From NCBI GenBank assembly GCA_963580285.1, contig OY757015.1:146814082-146878081 (forward strand): a DNA stretch of 64,000 nucleotides. Reading direction: 5' to 3'. The position numbers and the translations under genes were made by a program. Shown in pieces: positions 1 through 10,435 of the stretch. The DNA is from Lucinisca nassula (Eukaryota > Mollusca > Bivalvia > Lucinida > Lucinidae). Each line of letters starts with the position of its first letter. Positions within the stretch are counted from its first letter, which is position 1. The notes under the pieces were generated by a model. That model did no database searches and was not told the origin of the DNA. It saw nothing but the letters and a program-made list of their open reading frames with translations.

Positions 1-223
1 TGAGACTTTTACGCGACATTGAGATGAAATGACATCTCAAGCCCTGTGGCCCAGTGAAACCAATAAGGTTTATAAGCATGGATAGTCCAACTCACACCGC
101 TTTGCTTGGGCAGGCTTAGATCCTCTAAGCGGTCTACCAGTACTAAATTGCGGTCGGTTCCAGCTCTGTGTGGAAGCATCATGCAGCCCATCTTATTTAT
201 ACAAGCCCCGATGGATGGAGGCC
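1..223 (-). mobile_element. SINE-like retroposon G, cut by window edge
   Basis: This segment matches eight other copies in the window (for example 9636-9932 and 59797-60104) through shared blocks such as TGAGATGAAATGACATCTCA and the GGGGCTTG/CAAGCCCC end. Its true orientation is probably minus, because complete copies carry an A-rich tail after GACGTTAAACCTCAAATCA on that strand. The tail part of this copy lies outside the window. No coding capacity is visible. Confidence 0.7.
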
Positions 224-411
224 GACCACCTGTGATTAATAGTTGGCTAAATAGAAGTAAAAAACTCTTGAAAGTCACATAACCAACCCCTCCCTTGAAA
301 TAAATTGCTAGTAAAAGAAGTTAAATTCTTACAAGAAAGCTACAAACAAATATTTAAACCAGAGGAAGGTTAGTCTAGTATTTCATGCTATCAGCTGTGT
401 CTAGATTTTTT

Positions 412-3400
412 ATAGATTGAGTGTTTATTGTAGCAGAATTTTGATATTGCAGGACGATAAGACGTAATGATACCAGATACTGAGTGCGTTCAGATTGTGT
501 ATAAAGATTGACTGTTTACTGTTGTAGGATTTTGATATCCCAGGACGGTATGACATCATGATACCAGATCCTGAGTGTGTTCTGATGCAGGATTTTGATA
601 TAACAGAACAGGCTGCAGCTATATGACATCATTATACTAGATCCTAAGTGTGTTCAGATTGTATATAAAGATTGACTTTTTATTGCTGCAGGATTTTGAT
701 ATCCCAGGATAGTATGACATCATGATACCATTGTGTATAAAGATTGACTGTTTACTGTTGCAGGATTTTGATATTGCAGGACAGTGTGATGTAATAATAC
801 CAGATGCTGAGTGTGTTCAGATTGTGTATAAAGATTGACTGTTTACTATTGCAGGATTTTGATATCTCAGGATGGTATGACATCATGATACCTGATGCTG
901 AGTGTGTTCAGATTGTGTATAAAGATTGACTTTTTACTATTGCAGGATTTTGATATCTCAGGTTGGTATGGCATCATGATACCAGATGCTGAGTGAGTTC
1001 AGATTGTGTATAAACATTGACTTTTTACTATTGCAGGAATTTGATATCTCAGGTTGGTATGGCGTCATGATACCAGATGCTGAGTGTGTTCAGATAGTGT
1101 ATAAACATTGACTTTTTACTGTTGCAGGATTTTGATATCTTAGGATGGTATGGTATCATGATACCAGATGCTGAGTGTGTTCAGATTGTGTATAAAGATT
1201 GACATTTTACTGTTGCAGGATTTTGATATCTCAGGTTGGTATGGCGTCATGATACCAGATGCTGAGTGTGTTCAGATTGTGTATACAGATTGACTTTTTA
1301 CTGTTGCAGGATTTTGATATTCCAGGACAGTAGGACATCTTGATACCAGATGCTGAGTATGTTCAGATTGTGTTTAAAGATTGACTTTTTACTGTTGCAG
1401 GATTTTGATATCCCAGGATGGAATGACAACATGATACCAGATGCTGAGTGTGTTCAGATTGTGTATAAAGATCGACTGTGTACTGTTACAGGATTTTGAT
1501 ATCCCAGGACAGTATGACATCATGATACCAGATGCTGAGTATGTTCAGATTGTTTTTAAAGATTGACTTTTTACTGTTGCCCAGGACAGTATGACATCTT
1601 GATACCAGATGCTGAGTGTGTTCAGATTGTGTATAAAGATCGACTGTGTACTGTTACAGGATTTTGATATCCCAGGACAGTATGACATCATGATACCAGA
1701 TGCTGAGTATGTTCAGATTGTTTTTAAAGATTGACTTTTTACTGTTGCCCAGGACAGTATGACATCATGATACCAGATGCTGAGTGTGTTCAGATGCCGG
1801 ATTTTGATATCACAGAACAGCGGTATGATATCATGATACCAGATGCCGAGTGTGTTCAGATTGTATGTAAAGATTGACTGTTTACTGTCGCAGGATTTTG
1901 ATATCGCAGGACAGTATGACATCTGACACATCGTGTATAAAGATTGTTTACTGTTGCAGGATTTTGATATCACAGGACAGTGTGACATCATGATACCAGA
2001 TGCTGAGTGTGTTCAGATTGTGTATAAAGATTGACTGTTCGCTATTGCAGGATTTTGATATCTCAGGATGGTAGAGCATCATGATACCAGATGCTGAGTG
2101 ATAACATAGCTAAAGCTCACCCCTATAAAATTGTCTAAGGCTCACTGATTATATTTTATTATTAAAGACACTTAACGATGTATTTACTATATCCCAGGAC
2201 AGTGTGACACCATGATACGAGTTGATGAGTGTGTTCAGATGCAGGATTTTTTTGGTGTGATATCACAGAACAGCGGTATGACATCATGATACCAGATACT
2301 GAGTGTGTTCAGATTGTGTATAAAAGTTGACTTTTTACGGTTGCAGGATTTTGATATCCCAGGACAGTAGGACTTCATGATACCAGATGCTGAGTGTGTT
2401 CAGATGCAGGATTTTCATATCACAGAACAGCTGTATGACATCATGACACCAGATACTGAGTGTGTTCAGATTGTGTATATATATATACTGTTTACTGTTG
2501 CGGGATTTTGATATCTCGGGATGGTATGGCATCATGATACCAGATGCTGAGTGTGTTCAGATTGTGTATAAAGATGGACTGTTTACTGTTTCAAGATATT
2601 GATATTCCAGGACAGTATGACATCCTGATACCAGATGCTGAGTATGTTCAGATCGTGTTTAAAAGATTGATTTTTTTACTGTTGCAGGATTTTGATATCC
2701 TAGGTTGGAATGACATCATGATACCAGATGCTGAGTGTGTTCAGATTGTGAATAAAGATTGACTGTTTACTGTTACATGATTTTGATATTGCAGGATGGC
2801 ATGACATCATGATACCAGATTCTGAGTGTGTTCAGGTTGTATATAAAGGTTGACTGTTTACTGTTGCAGGATTTTGATATCCCAAGATGGTATGATGTCA
2901 TGATACCAGATCCTGAGAGTGTTCAGATGCATGATTTTGATATCACAGAACAGCTGTATGACATCATGATACCAGATACTGAGTGTGTTCAGACTGTGTA
3001 TAAAGATCTATTGTTTAACTGTTGCAGGATTTTGATATCGCAGAACAGTATGACATCATGATACCAGATATAAAGTGTGTTCAGATTGTGTATAAAGATT
3101 GAGTATTTACTATTGCAAGATTTTGATATCGCAGGACAGTATGACATCATGATACCTAATGCTGTTTGTGTTCAGATTGTGTATACAGATTGAGTGTTTA
3201 CTGTTGCAGGATTTTGATATCGCAGGACAGTATGATGTTATGATACCAGATGCTGAGTGTGTTCAGATTGTGTATAAAGATTGAGTGTTTACTGTTGCAG
3301 GATTTTGATATCGCAGGACAGTATGACATCATGATACCTGATGCTGTGTGTGTTCAGATTGTGTATACAGATTGAGTGTTTACTGTTGCAGGATTTTGAT

Positions 3401-3482
3401 ATCGCAGGACAGTATGACATCATGATACCTGATGCTGTGTGTGTTCAGATTGTGTATATAGATGGACTGTTTACTGTTGCAG
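412..3482 (+). repeat. Tandem array of decoy HARS 3' splice sites with partial exon
   Basis: About 35 degenerate copies of a 91-bp unit lie head to tail directly upstream of the functional exon at 3483. Each full unit is 25 bases of intron end (AAAGATTGACTG.. then a short pyrimidine tract and GCAG) followed by the first 66 bases of the exon, which would read DFDI.GQYD.MIPDAEC and so on. Exon-like starts include 437, 528, 692, 855, 946, 1037, 1128, 1219, 1310, 1401, 1492, 1660, 1894, 2051, 2347, 2688, 2870, 3028, 3210, 3301 and 3392. No copy before the last has the exon's second half or a GT donor; most run into an in-frame TGA about 24 codons in (..VYKD, stop). Short 63-bp variants start at 591, 1800, 2410 and 2933. 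Some copies have deletions or a lost AG. Confidence 0.93.
2101..2190. other. Unrelated 90-base interruption in the decoy array
   Basis: Between the copy starting at 2051 and the partial copy resuming at about 2191, the sequence has no resemblance to the 91-bp unit. It is AT-rich and shows no terminal repeats that I can see. It may be a small insertion or a remnant left by a deletion within the array. Confidence 0.6.
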
Positions 3483-3590
3483 GATTTTGATATCGCAGGA
3501 CAGTATGATGTTATGATACCAGATGCTGAGTGTGTTCAGATTGTGTATGAAATTCTCACCAAGCTGGACCTAGGGGATTTCAGAATCAAG
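3483..3590 (+). CDS. HARS: Histidyl-tRNA synthetase, internal exon (DFDIAG exon)
   Basis: This is the first HARS exon in the window: 36 codons, phase 0 at both ends, reading [17 protein letters not shown].. to ..LGDFRIK. It matches the segment of class II histidyl-tRNA synthetase just after motif 2 (human HARS1 about residues 175-210), a part of the catalytic core. The enzyme charges tRNA-His with histidine in the cytosol and, in most animals with a single gene, also in mitochondria. The acceptor is TTGCAG at 3477-3482 and the donor GTAAAT starts at 3591. Its first 66 bases, with 25 bases of upstream intron, are what has been amplified in the array at 412-3482; this is the only copy with the full exon and a donor, so it is taken as the functional one. 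Confidence 0.95.
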
Positions 3591-3609
3591 GTAAATTACA
3601 CATTGCTGC

Positions 3610-3822
3610 TTAACCCTTATCCTGCTGAATATTCATATATGCCACACCCACTACCGATTATCAACCAATCAGATTACTTTGTGCAAATTATTGCAACAAA
3701 TTCACAATCTGAATGGCAAACAATGTAGATCCTGATCAGATGGCTTCGTCAGAAGTCATCTGATCTGGATTTTCATTGTTTGGAAAATAAGGCATATCCT
3801 GGCTCAGCAGTACAAGGGTTAA
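3610..3822. mobile_element. P2 MITE (TTAA, piggyBac-like)
   Basis: The element is flanked by TTAA at 3610-3613 and 3819-3822, with inverted ends CCCTTATCCTGCTGAA and its degenerate complement. The centre is a palindrome around GATCAGATGGCTTC. TTAA targets and CCC-starting ends are typical of piggyBac relatives; assignment is by those features only. It starts 20 bases after the HARS donor. Confidence 0.8.
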
Positions 3823-4679
3823 CCTTATCCTGCTGAATAAATTAATTTGCCATCCATCATAACTTAGCAACCATTGTTCATTTTTAAGCCATACCCACAG
3901 TGTACATTGGTCACAATTCCTTTAAAAAATAAAATGCCAATCACGACATTTGTTGTCTGCTTTGCCGTGTGCCGGTTACCTTATAAGTAATTTTTTGTAA
4001 ACAGTGTGGACCCAGATCTGTGCCCACACTGTTTGCCCATATGCAAAAATATTTTTAAAAAATCTGCAAAAACATTCAGCAGACAACATACTATGATTTC
4101 TGCCAGACATAAAATCGGTATTTTCCTTTTTGCTAAGAAGAAATATTTCCTCTTAGCCTGGGAAATAAATCTCTTTAGCTGGAACTACTTTATGTACCAG
4201 CTACTGCTTTTGCAGTGAAATTATTTTATTCAAATACAGGAAAGTTTCTGTCACTTCGACCTTATTCATGATGTCATTGCAGTGACATCTGGGAAGATAT
4301 CAACAGACGTTCAGAATGTGTGATGTTTGAGTCAGATGCAAAGAAAAATAGATATAACCATTGAATAGGATATATATTTTGCTTTATTTAATCTTGTATT
4401 GGGGTTGTTATATCACTGAAACGCCTTGTTTTTTCTATTTTTGTTCAAATGTAGAAAGCGCTTTCAAAATGGTGCCCATCCAGTTTTTCTTCAACCCATC
4501 TTCTGTAACACTACATTGATTGAACAGTAACATGAGCTGTTATCAGTCAACTGAACAGGAATTCGGATCCAAAGTTCAAGATCCAAGCTGTCCTAAAAGT
4601 CTATAGAAGTGCATGTAATATACAGATCATTCACTTCTCCTATTTGAAATATGGGATTTATAAACCTCGGGACAATCTG
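3823..4679. other. HARS intron with two repeat fragments, otherwise unrecognised
   Basis: A truncated left end of another P2 MITE follows at once (about 3819-3865). About 3905-4110 resembles the P3-like element at 21515-21758 (shared TGCCAATCA.GAC, AAACAGTGTGGACC and CAGACAACATA). I see nothing identifiable between about 4115 and 4679. Confidence 0.5.
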
Positions 4680-6567
4680 TTAACCTTTAGTATGCTGGGT
4701 TTTATTCAATACTCGCCCTTTGGAGGGGGTACCCTTATTTCAGCAGCCATAATTTCCTTAAACCTGAACGGATTCTCTCATACTTTGACACATTATAAGC
4801 AAGACATCTTCCGCCATTTCTACCGGAAATATTATGGGTCACGTGGCTTCCAAATATGGAAGTCACGTGATCTGACTGGGAACCGTTTAAAACAATTAAA
4901 AAAAAAAGGACTACAAGACAGTAGCGCTCAGTGTGTGCTTTGGAGGATAAAACTGATAGATTGTGTAGCTACCTATATTATGGCTACATATTTATACCCC
5001 TGGCATACGAAGTATGCCATGGGGGTATATAGTTTTTGTCTTTTCCGTCTGTCTGTCTGTCCGTAAACAATTATTTTGTGTCAAAGATATCTCAGGAACT
5101 GCTTCACATAGAAACTTGAAATTTTGCACACATGATCAGTATGACTACTTGTATTGTGGGAAAGAAAATAAGGGCCAAGGGGTCAGGCCTTTTAGAGTTA
5201 TTTCCCTTTGTAGTTCTTGCTGTTTAATAGTGTATATTTTTATTTTGTGTCAAAGATTTCTCAATAACTACTGTACATAGAAACTTGAAATTTTGCAAAC
5301 ATGATCAGTATGACTAGTTGTATTGTGGGAAAGAAAATAAGGGCCAAGGGGTCAGGCCTTTTAGAGTTATTTCCCTTTGTAGTTCTTGTAAACAATTATT
5401 TTGTGTCAAAGATATCTCAGGAACTGCTTCACATAGAAACTTGAAATTTTGCACACATGATCAGTATCACTACTTGTATTGTGGGAAAGAAAATAAGGTC
5501 CAAGGGGTCAGGCCTTTTAGAGTTATTTCCCTTTGTAGTTCTTGCTGTTTAATAGTGTATATTTTTATTTTGTGTCAAAGATTTCTCAATAACTACTGTA
5601 CATAGAAACTTGAAATTTTGCAAACATGATCAGTATGACTAGTTGTATTGTGGGAAAGAAGATAAGGGCCAAGGGGTCAGGCCTTTTAGAGTTATTTCCC
5701 TTTGTAGTTCTTGCTGTAGTGTATATTTTTATTATTTTGTGTCAAAGATTTCTCAATAACTACTGTACATTGAGACTTAAAATTTGGTAGTAACAACCAG
5801 TATGACTACTTGTATTGTGGGAAAGAAAAAAGGGGCCAAGGGACCAGGACCAGGGCTCTTGGAGTTATTTCCCTTTCTAATTCTTGCTATTTTAAAATGT
5901 AATTTTCCTCATTACTTCTGTACCGGTCTCAATATTTTCTTGTAGTGTATATTTTTATTTTGTGTCAAAGATTTCTCAATAACTACTGTACATAGAAACT
6001 TGAAATTTTGCAAACATGATCAGTATGACTAGTTGTATTGTGGGAAAGAAAATAAGGGCCAAGGGGTCAGGCCTTTTAGAGTTATTTCCCTTTGTAGTTC
6101 TTGCTGTTTAATAGTGTATATTTTTATTATTTTGTGTCAAAGATTTCTCAATAACTACTGTTCATAGAGACTTAAAATTTGGTAGCAACAACCAGTATGA
6201 CTACTTGTATGGAATGTGGCCTGTATATGCAAAGAACCTTTTGCTATTGCCATTTTCATTATCACGAGTAGTTGTTTAGATTGATTGGGTCTAGTATGCA
6301 CAAAATTGTGATAGAACAGGTAAGGACCATCTGTTGAAAACTGGTACTTGAGAAATCGTCGATTTTTAACATCATTTCCGGGTGTAAAATCTAACAGCTC
6401 AAGATGTTGGTAAAATCTGTGCCCTTCTTAGAAAAAGGATCCCTCCTGCATTGGACAACTTCATCGGATGGAGTGTACTGGCTTTCTTTCTTATGAGTGT
6501 GATAAGTTGCTCAATTTGTACCACCCCCTTGGGCAACTAACGTCGCCGCCAGCACGCTGAAGGTTAA
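4680..6567. mobile_element. TTAA element, copy 1, carrying an HB insertion
   Basis: The outer ends are TTAACCTTTAGTATGCTG and its near complement CAGCACGCTGAAGGTTAA, with TTAA at both edges. The left arm is 4680 to about 4985 and the right arm about 6255-6567; between them lies an HB-type element. The uninterrupted relative is at 6678-7266. No transposase is visible, so it is non-autonomous. Confidence 0.75.
4993..6255 (+). mobile_element. HB element (Helentron/HINE-like) with tandem core
   Basis: It begins with the HB head TATACCCCTGGCATACG, containing a GGCATAC..GTATGCC palindrome and then GTCTGTCTGTCCG repeats. The core (about 5070-6200) holds repeats of roughly 150-190 bases with the block GGGCCAAGGGGTCAGGCC. 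The usual 3' hairpin plus CTAG seen at 48405-48452 is missing, so the 3' end is truncated. The boundaries come from comparison with the empty copy at 6678-7266. Confidence 0.65.
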
Positions 6568-6677
6568 AGCAAAACAATAGAAATTTATAATTGCATTTAT
6601 TTTCACTAATTCTACCTAGAAATGTTCGATAATGACAAAAAATGCATTTTTGATTTTTTTTTTTCAGAAACTCATAG

Positions 6678-7266
6678 TTAACCTTTAGTATGCTGAGTTT
6701 TATTCAATACTCACCCTTTGGAGGGGGTACCCTTATTTCGGCAGACATAGTTTCCTTAAAACGGTACCGATTCTGCTCATACTGTGACACATTATAGACA
6801 AGACATCTTCCGCCATTGTTATCGGAAGTATTATTGGTCACGTGACTTCCAACTATGGCAGTCACGTGATCTGACCGGAAACCGTTTAAGACACTTAAAA
6901 AAAAAAAGAACTATAAGACAATAGCACTCTGTGTGTGCTTTGAAGGATAAAATTGATAGCTTGTGTAGCTACCTATATTATGGCTTTATCCCCAGTAGTT
7001 GTTTAGTTTGATTGGGTCTAGTATGCACAAAATTGTGATAGAACAGGTAAGGGCGATCTGTTGAAAACTGGTACTTGAGAAATCGTTGATTTTTAACATC
7101 ATTTCCAGGTGTAAAATCTAATAGCCGGTGATGTTGGTAAAACCTGTGCCCTTCTAAGACAGAAGGATCCCTCCTGCAATGGACAACCTCATCAGATGGA
7201 GTGTACTTGCTTTCTTATGAGCGTGACAAGCTGCTCAATTTGTACAACTCCCACGCTGAAGATTAA
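6678..7266. mobile_element. TTAA element, copy 2, uninterrupted
   Basis: This 589-bp copy is bounded by TTAA at 6678-6681 and 7263-7266. It matches both arms of the element at 4680-6567 and gives the empty-site sequence at about 6980 (TATTATGGCTTTATCCCC). Confidence 0.75.
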
Positions 7267-7296
7267 AGAAACTCGTGCTTCTCACTCGTTTCTTTA

Positions 7297-7505
7297 TCGG
7301 ATTGTTTTACCTCCCTCGAAAACATGCCTATATAACTTTGACCCCATTAAACCCCACTTTTATATTGTAAAATTGGCATTTACAGGGGTGTTCAGTATGT
7401 TTTTTCAATGCTGCATAAAAACATAGAATTAACATGTTAGGACCGCCTCGCCAAGGCTGTTCTAACGAGTTCCCATAATCTATGTTTTGAGCAGAAATAT
7501 TAAAA
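7297..7505. mobile_element. P5 MITE, palindromic
   Basis: It contains AACATAGAATTA..GGACCGCCTCGCCAAGG..GTTCTAACGAGT, the P5 palindrome also found near 41280, 42980 and 44260, with a flanking GACCCC..AAACCCCACTTT block. It is more diverged than the other copies. Confidence 0.5.
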
Positions 7506-7573
7506 AAATATCAGGATTTTTATCTGAAACAAGTTGTACTTTGGTCATAAAATTTTTCCAATATATTTTAATA

Positions 7574-7922
7574 CAGTAGAACTTCGATGGCTGGAACACC
7601 GATGGCTCGGTTACCATGGATGTGTCGAACCCATTCTTGAGCCCCTAGCGAAATCCTCTCCATAAGAAATAGTGGGGGATAATTAAGGAGATTTTAGTCT
7701 TTTATCTTGCAAATGTATGCTGTGTGTACTCATTAGAATCGCCTCGATGAGGCGATTCTAATGAGTACACACAACATACATTTTTCATTATATAACACCG
7801 AAAAGATGTCTAAAAGTATCTCGTTATACCTCCTGACAGTAACCTCAGTGGCTCGAACTACCCCAGTCTCAAACAGATTTTCGAGGTCCCAAAGGTGTTC
7901 GAGCCATTGAAGTTTGACTTTA
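7574..7922. mobile_element. P4 MITE (pogo-like, TA target)
   Basis: After TA it begins CAGTAGAACTTCGATGGCT and ends with the complement GAGCCATTGAAGTTTGACT. CAGT-starting inverted ends at a TA target are typical of pogo/Tigger MITEs. A perfect internal palindrome (TGTGTACTCATTAGAATCGC and complement) lies at about 7729-7786. Confidence 0.65.
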
Positions 7923-7998
7923 GTAGTGTTTCCCAGCCTACACTCAGAGACAATTGACCCACCGGTGCTATCAGTTCTTTGATTCCTTTCTTTCCTAG

Positions 7999-8097
7999 GT
8001 GAACCACAGAAAGTTACTAGATGGTATGTTTGCAGCCTGTGGTGTACCCGATGATAAATTTAGAACTATATGCTCATCAGTAGATAAACTAGACAAG
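7999..8097 (+). CDS. HARS: Histidyl-tRNA synthetase, exon 2 in window
   Basis: The exon has 33 codons, phase 0 at both ends, reading [20 protein letters not shown].. and ending ..CSSVDKLDK. It aligns with human HARS1 [24 protein letters not shown], the insertion-domain side of the catalytic core. The acceptor is TTTCCTAG ending at 7998 and the donor GTGAGT starts at 8098. The last 33 bases and the donor region recur as a broken fragment at about 8946-8990. Confidence 0.95.
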
Positions 8098-8124
8098 GTG
8101 AGTAGATTATAAGAATCATATATA

Positions 8125-8245
8125 GGTGTGAGGGATGGATGGAAAAATCCGACCCGAGGGACACTGTCTGGCAGCACGAGGCTTGCCGAGTGATGCCAGA
8201 CAGTGATCCTGAGGGATGGATTTTTCTGTCCACCCCCTCACACCC
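8125..8245. repeat. Inverted repeat, MITE-like
   Basis: The ends GGTGTGAGGGATGGATGG and CCACCCCCTCACACCC are complementary, and an inner stem CTGTCTGGCA/TGCCAGACAG surrounds the centre. It lies in the intron right after exon 7999-8097. I do not recognise the family. Confidence 0.5.
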
Positions 8246-8485
8246 ATGCAGGATTCTTTTTTTGCATACCTTCCATTTGTGAATGGACTTTAATACAGCA
8301 GTGACTTTGGTTGTGGACATCAGCCATATTGTGATGATTAGTGCTGTGACGTCAACCATAAAGACGGCGCATATGAGGTCGTATTCACCATTGCACATGC
8401 AACATGCAAGAATATTCGATTTTGGTAAGAACACCAGGGTGAAAACAGAATTTCTATCCCAAGCTAAAACCATGGATAAAAAAAA

Positions 8486-8948
8486 CTGGGTCCAGTAATG
8501 AAAACTAACGACATTGTTAGTTGAACATATTGTTAAAACTATCATCATTAAACATGGCTAATTTACTAAAAATTTTGCAGAAAAAATGTTTGCAGCTTTT
8601 GCAAATGCAAAAGCTGCTCAAATTTTTTTTTCAGCAAAAGTATCCAAAGGATGAGATATTATACTTGCTACAACAGTTAACAATTTGACCACTAACGAGC
8701 TTGTTATGCTAACAATGTTCTTAACAACTGGACCCAGTTGGTCAAAGCATTGTTAGCTTAACGAGCTCGTTAGTGGTCATATTGTTAACTTTTGTAACAA
8801 GTACAATATCAAAAATTTTGGTATTTTTGAAAAGCTGGTCACATTTTTTTTCAGCAAAAATTTCAGCATATTTGCAATATTTAATGATCAAAGTTTTAAT
8901 GATGCGTTAACTAACGATGTCGTTAGTTTTGAACAACTTGCCCCTGGA
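8486..8948. mobile_element. Two P1 palindromic MITEs joined end to end
   Basis: Copy a (about 8486-8738) and copy b (about 8734-8948) each hold the P1 landmarks: terminal CCAGT.GTTCAAA/AACTAACGA blocks and, in copy a, the central hairpin GCAGCTTTTGCAAATGCAAA. Copy b is diverged. They share the GGACCCAGT junction. Confidence 0.6.
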
Positions 8949-8990
8949 CTATATGCTCATCAGTAGATAAACTAGACAAGATGAGTGGAG
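8946..8990 (+). pseudogene. Duplicated 3' fragment of a HARS exon with dead donor
   Basis: The sequence from CTATATGCTCATCAGTAG through CTAGACAAG repeats the last 30 or so bases of the exon at 7999-8097. It continues into the first intron bases, but the donor GT has become AT (AAGATGAGT instead of AAGGTGAGT). There is no acceptor upstream; a P1 MITE abuts the left side and another P1 fragment starts a few bases to the right. It cannot act as an exon as it stands. Confidence 0.85.
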
Positions 8991-9003
8991 ATAATAAATG
9001 GAA

Positions 9004-9123
9004 GGGGTCCAATTGTTCAAAACTAATGACATTTAGTTAAGATATAGTTAAAACTTTGACCATTTTACCTGGCTAATACCGGTATACTAATATTTTTGCA
9101 GAAAAAAATGTGAGTAGCTTTAA
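9004..9123. mobile_element. P1 MITE, half copy
   Basis: GGGGTCCAATTGTTCAAAAC at the left matches the P1 end; the sequence stops after the central GTGAGTAGCTTT, so the right half is missing. Confidence 0.5.
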
Positions 9124-9224
9124 GGGTTAAAAGAGAATATATATGGGTAAGCCTAGAGTGTTGCTCATGATCAGTATTCTGTTTACAATTTTGTTCAGGA
9201 TTTTAATTTTCATTAATAAGACAT

Positions 9225-9435
9225 TTAATCCTTTTCCTGCTGAATATATAAAATTAGCCATACCCTTTACCATCCATAAGACTATCAGATTTCTTGAGAT
9301 AATCATTCAGGTCACAAACTGGATAACGAACAGTGTAGATTCTGATCAGATGGCTTCTTCTAAAGAAGCCATCTGATCTGAATCTACACTGTTTGCCAAG
9401 GTATTGATTATCTTGAACAGCAGGATAAGGGTTAA
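9225..9435. mobile_element. P2 MITE (TTAA)
   Basis: TTAA at 9225-9228 and 9432-9435 bound inverted ends CCTTTTCCTGCTGAA and AACAGCAGGATAAGG. The centre is a palindrome of GATCAGATGGCTTCTT and its complement. Confidence 0.75.
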
Positions 9436-9635
9436 CTCACACATAATTATCTTGGGTCAAAGAGGGATTAGATTGATTGATTGTTTCCGGTTTAACAACA
9501 TGTCAACCCTTGTGGGTCATTTTGTGTCATTTCCCAGACAAAGGGAGAAAAGAGATAGAAGATATAGTAGAGGACATGAAAGTGGGGAAAAGAGGAGAAA
9601 GAGGAAAATGAATGGAAGAAGTGTTTTTTTTTTTT

Positions 9636-9932
9636 TGTTTTGTTTTATTTGCGGTTCAACATCTCCGTCAACACTCTTAAGATTATTTGGAGATGTTGCT
9701 TCCAATTTTGTGGGCTTTTTTACCCAATATTGAGGTGAAATGACATCTCAAGCCCTGCCGCCAAATGAAACCAGAAGGCTTATATGCATTGGACGATCTG
9801 ACTTGCACTGCTTTGCCTGGGCAGGCTTAGTCGTTCTAAGCGGGTTACCAGTACTCATGTGTGGTCAGTTTCAGCTCTGTGTGGAAGCACCATGCAACCC
9901 AATCTATTTCTCCAAGCCCCGATGGGCGGAGG
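9636..9932 (-). mobile_element. SINE-like retroposon G, near full length
   Basis: On the plus strand it runs from a T-rich stretch through ACATCTCCGTCAACACTC to AGCCCCGATGGGCGGAGG. Read on the minus strand this ends in an A-rich tail, as expected for a retroposon. Confidence 0.7.
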
Positions 9933-10435
9933 TGAATGGAAGTGTAAAAACAGAAGAAATAACAATAGTCCCTCTCTACCCTTAACTACTGAAAGGAGAG
10001 CAGGCCTTATCCAACTGTAAGCCAATATCAGTTGGACGTCCCAGTGACCCAAAATACACATCACCTTTGCCTCACTCAGCCTCCCCACTAGGAGGGATTA
10101 GAATGAAAAAATGAGTACTTGTCGACTTCTTCTCCCAGTTCTTCAGTTGGTTTGTTTTGTACTTTCAAAAGATCATTTACAAAGGCCTTTTGTCATAGAT
10201 TCAGTGGGATACACATCTGACTGGTGACCAGGAAGTCACAGATACGTTCCTCATCTGGCCCTGCAGCATTATTTTGTTGAGATTGTTAATTATATTTCTC
10301 TCCCTTCCGCTGAAATAAGAAGGGCAGTTGTCAGATTCAGATGATGGAGTACACTATATTGGTTATTCACTCATGCATAACCTGGCTGAGAAAAGTAACT
10401 GTTAGGTGGCTTTCTCACTAAGTACTGGGGCCAGT
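9933..10435. other. HARS intron, nothing clearly recognised
   Basis: There are no convincing exons or terminal repeats. About 10195-10340 (ATCTGACTGGTGACCAGG.. then CTCCCTTCCGCTGAAATAAG) loosely resembles a decayed tRNA-derived SINE like the one at 21960-22066. Confidence 0.4.

Noticed and set aside
2544..3061. Open frames spelling repeated DFDI/MIPDAEC-type peptides, as if a repeat protein gene
   Set aside because: They arise from reading through several decoy units; frames shift because the unit is 91 bases, and there are no donors. Only 3483-3590 is a complete exon.
412..3482. Regular repeat array resembling CRISPR
   Set aside because: The whole 91-bp unit repeats with no unique spacers, and the host is a eukaryote; the unit is clearly part of a HARS exon and intron.
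5014..5605. Frames with repeated GKENKGQGVRPFRVISLCSS peptide
   Set aside because: Direct product of the HB core repeat; no gene model.
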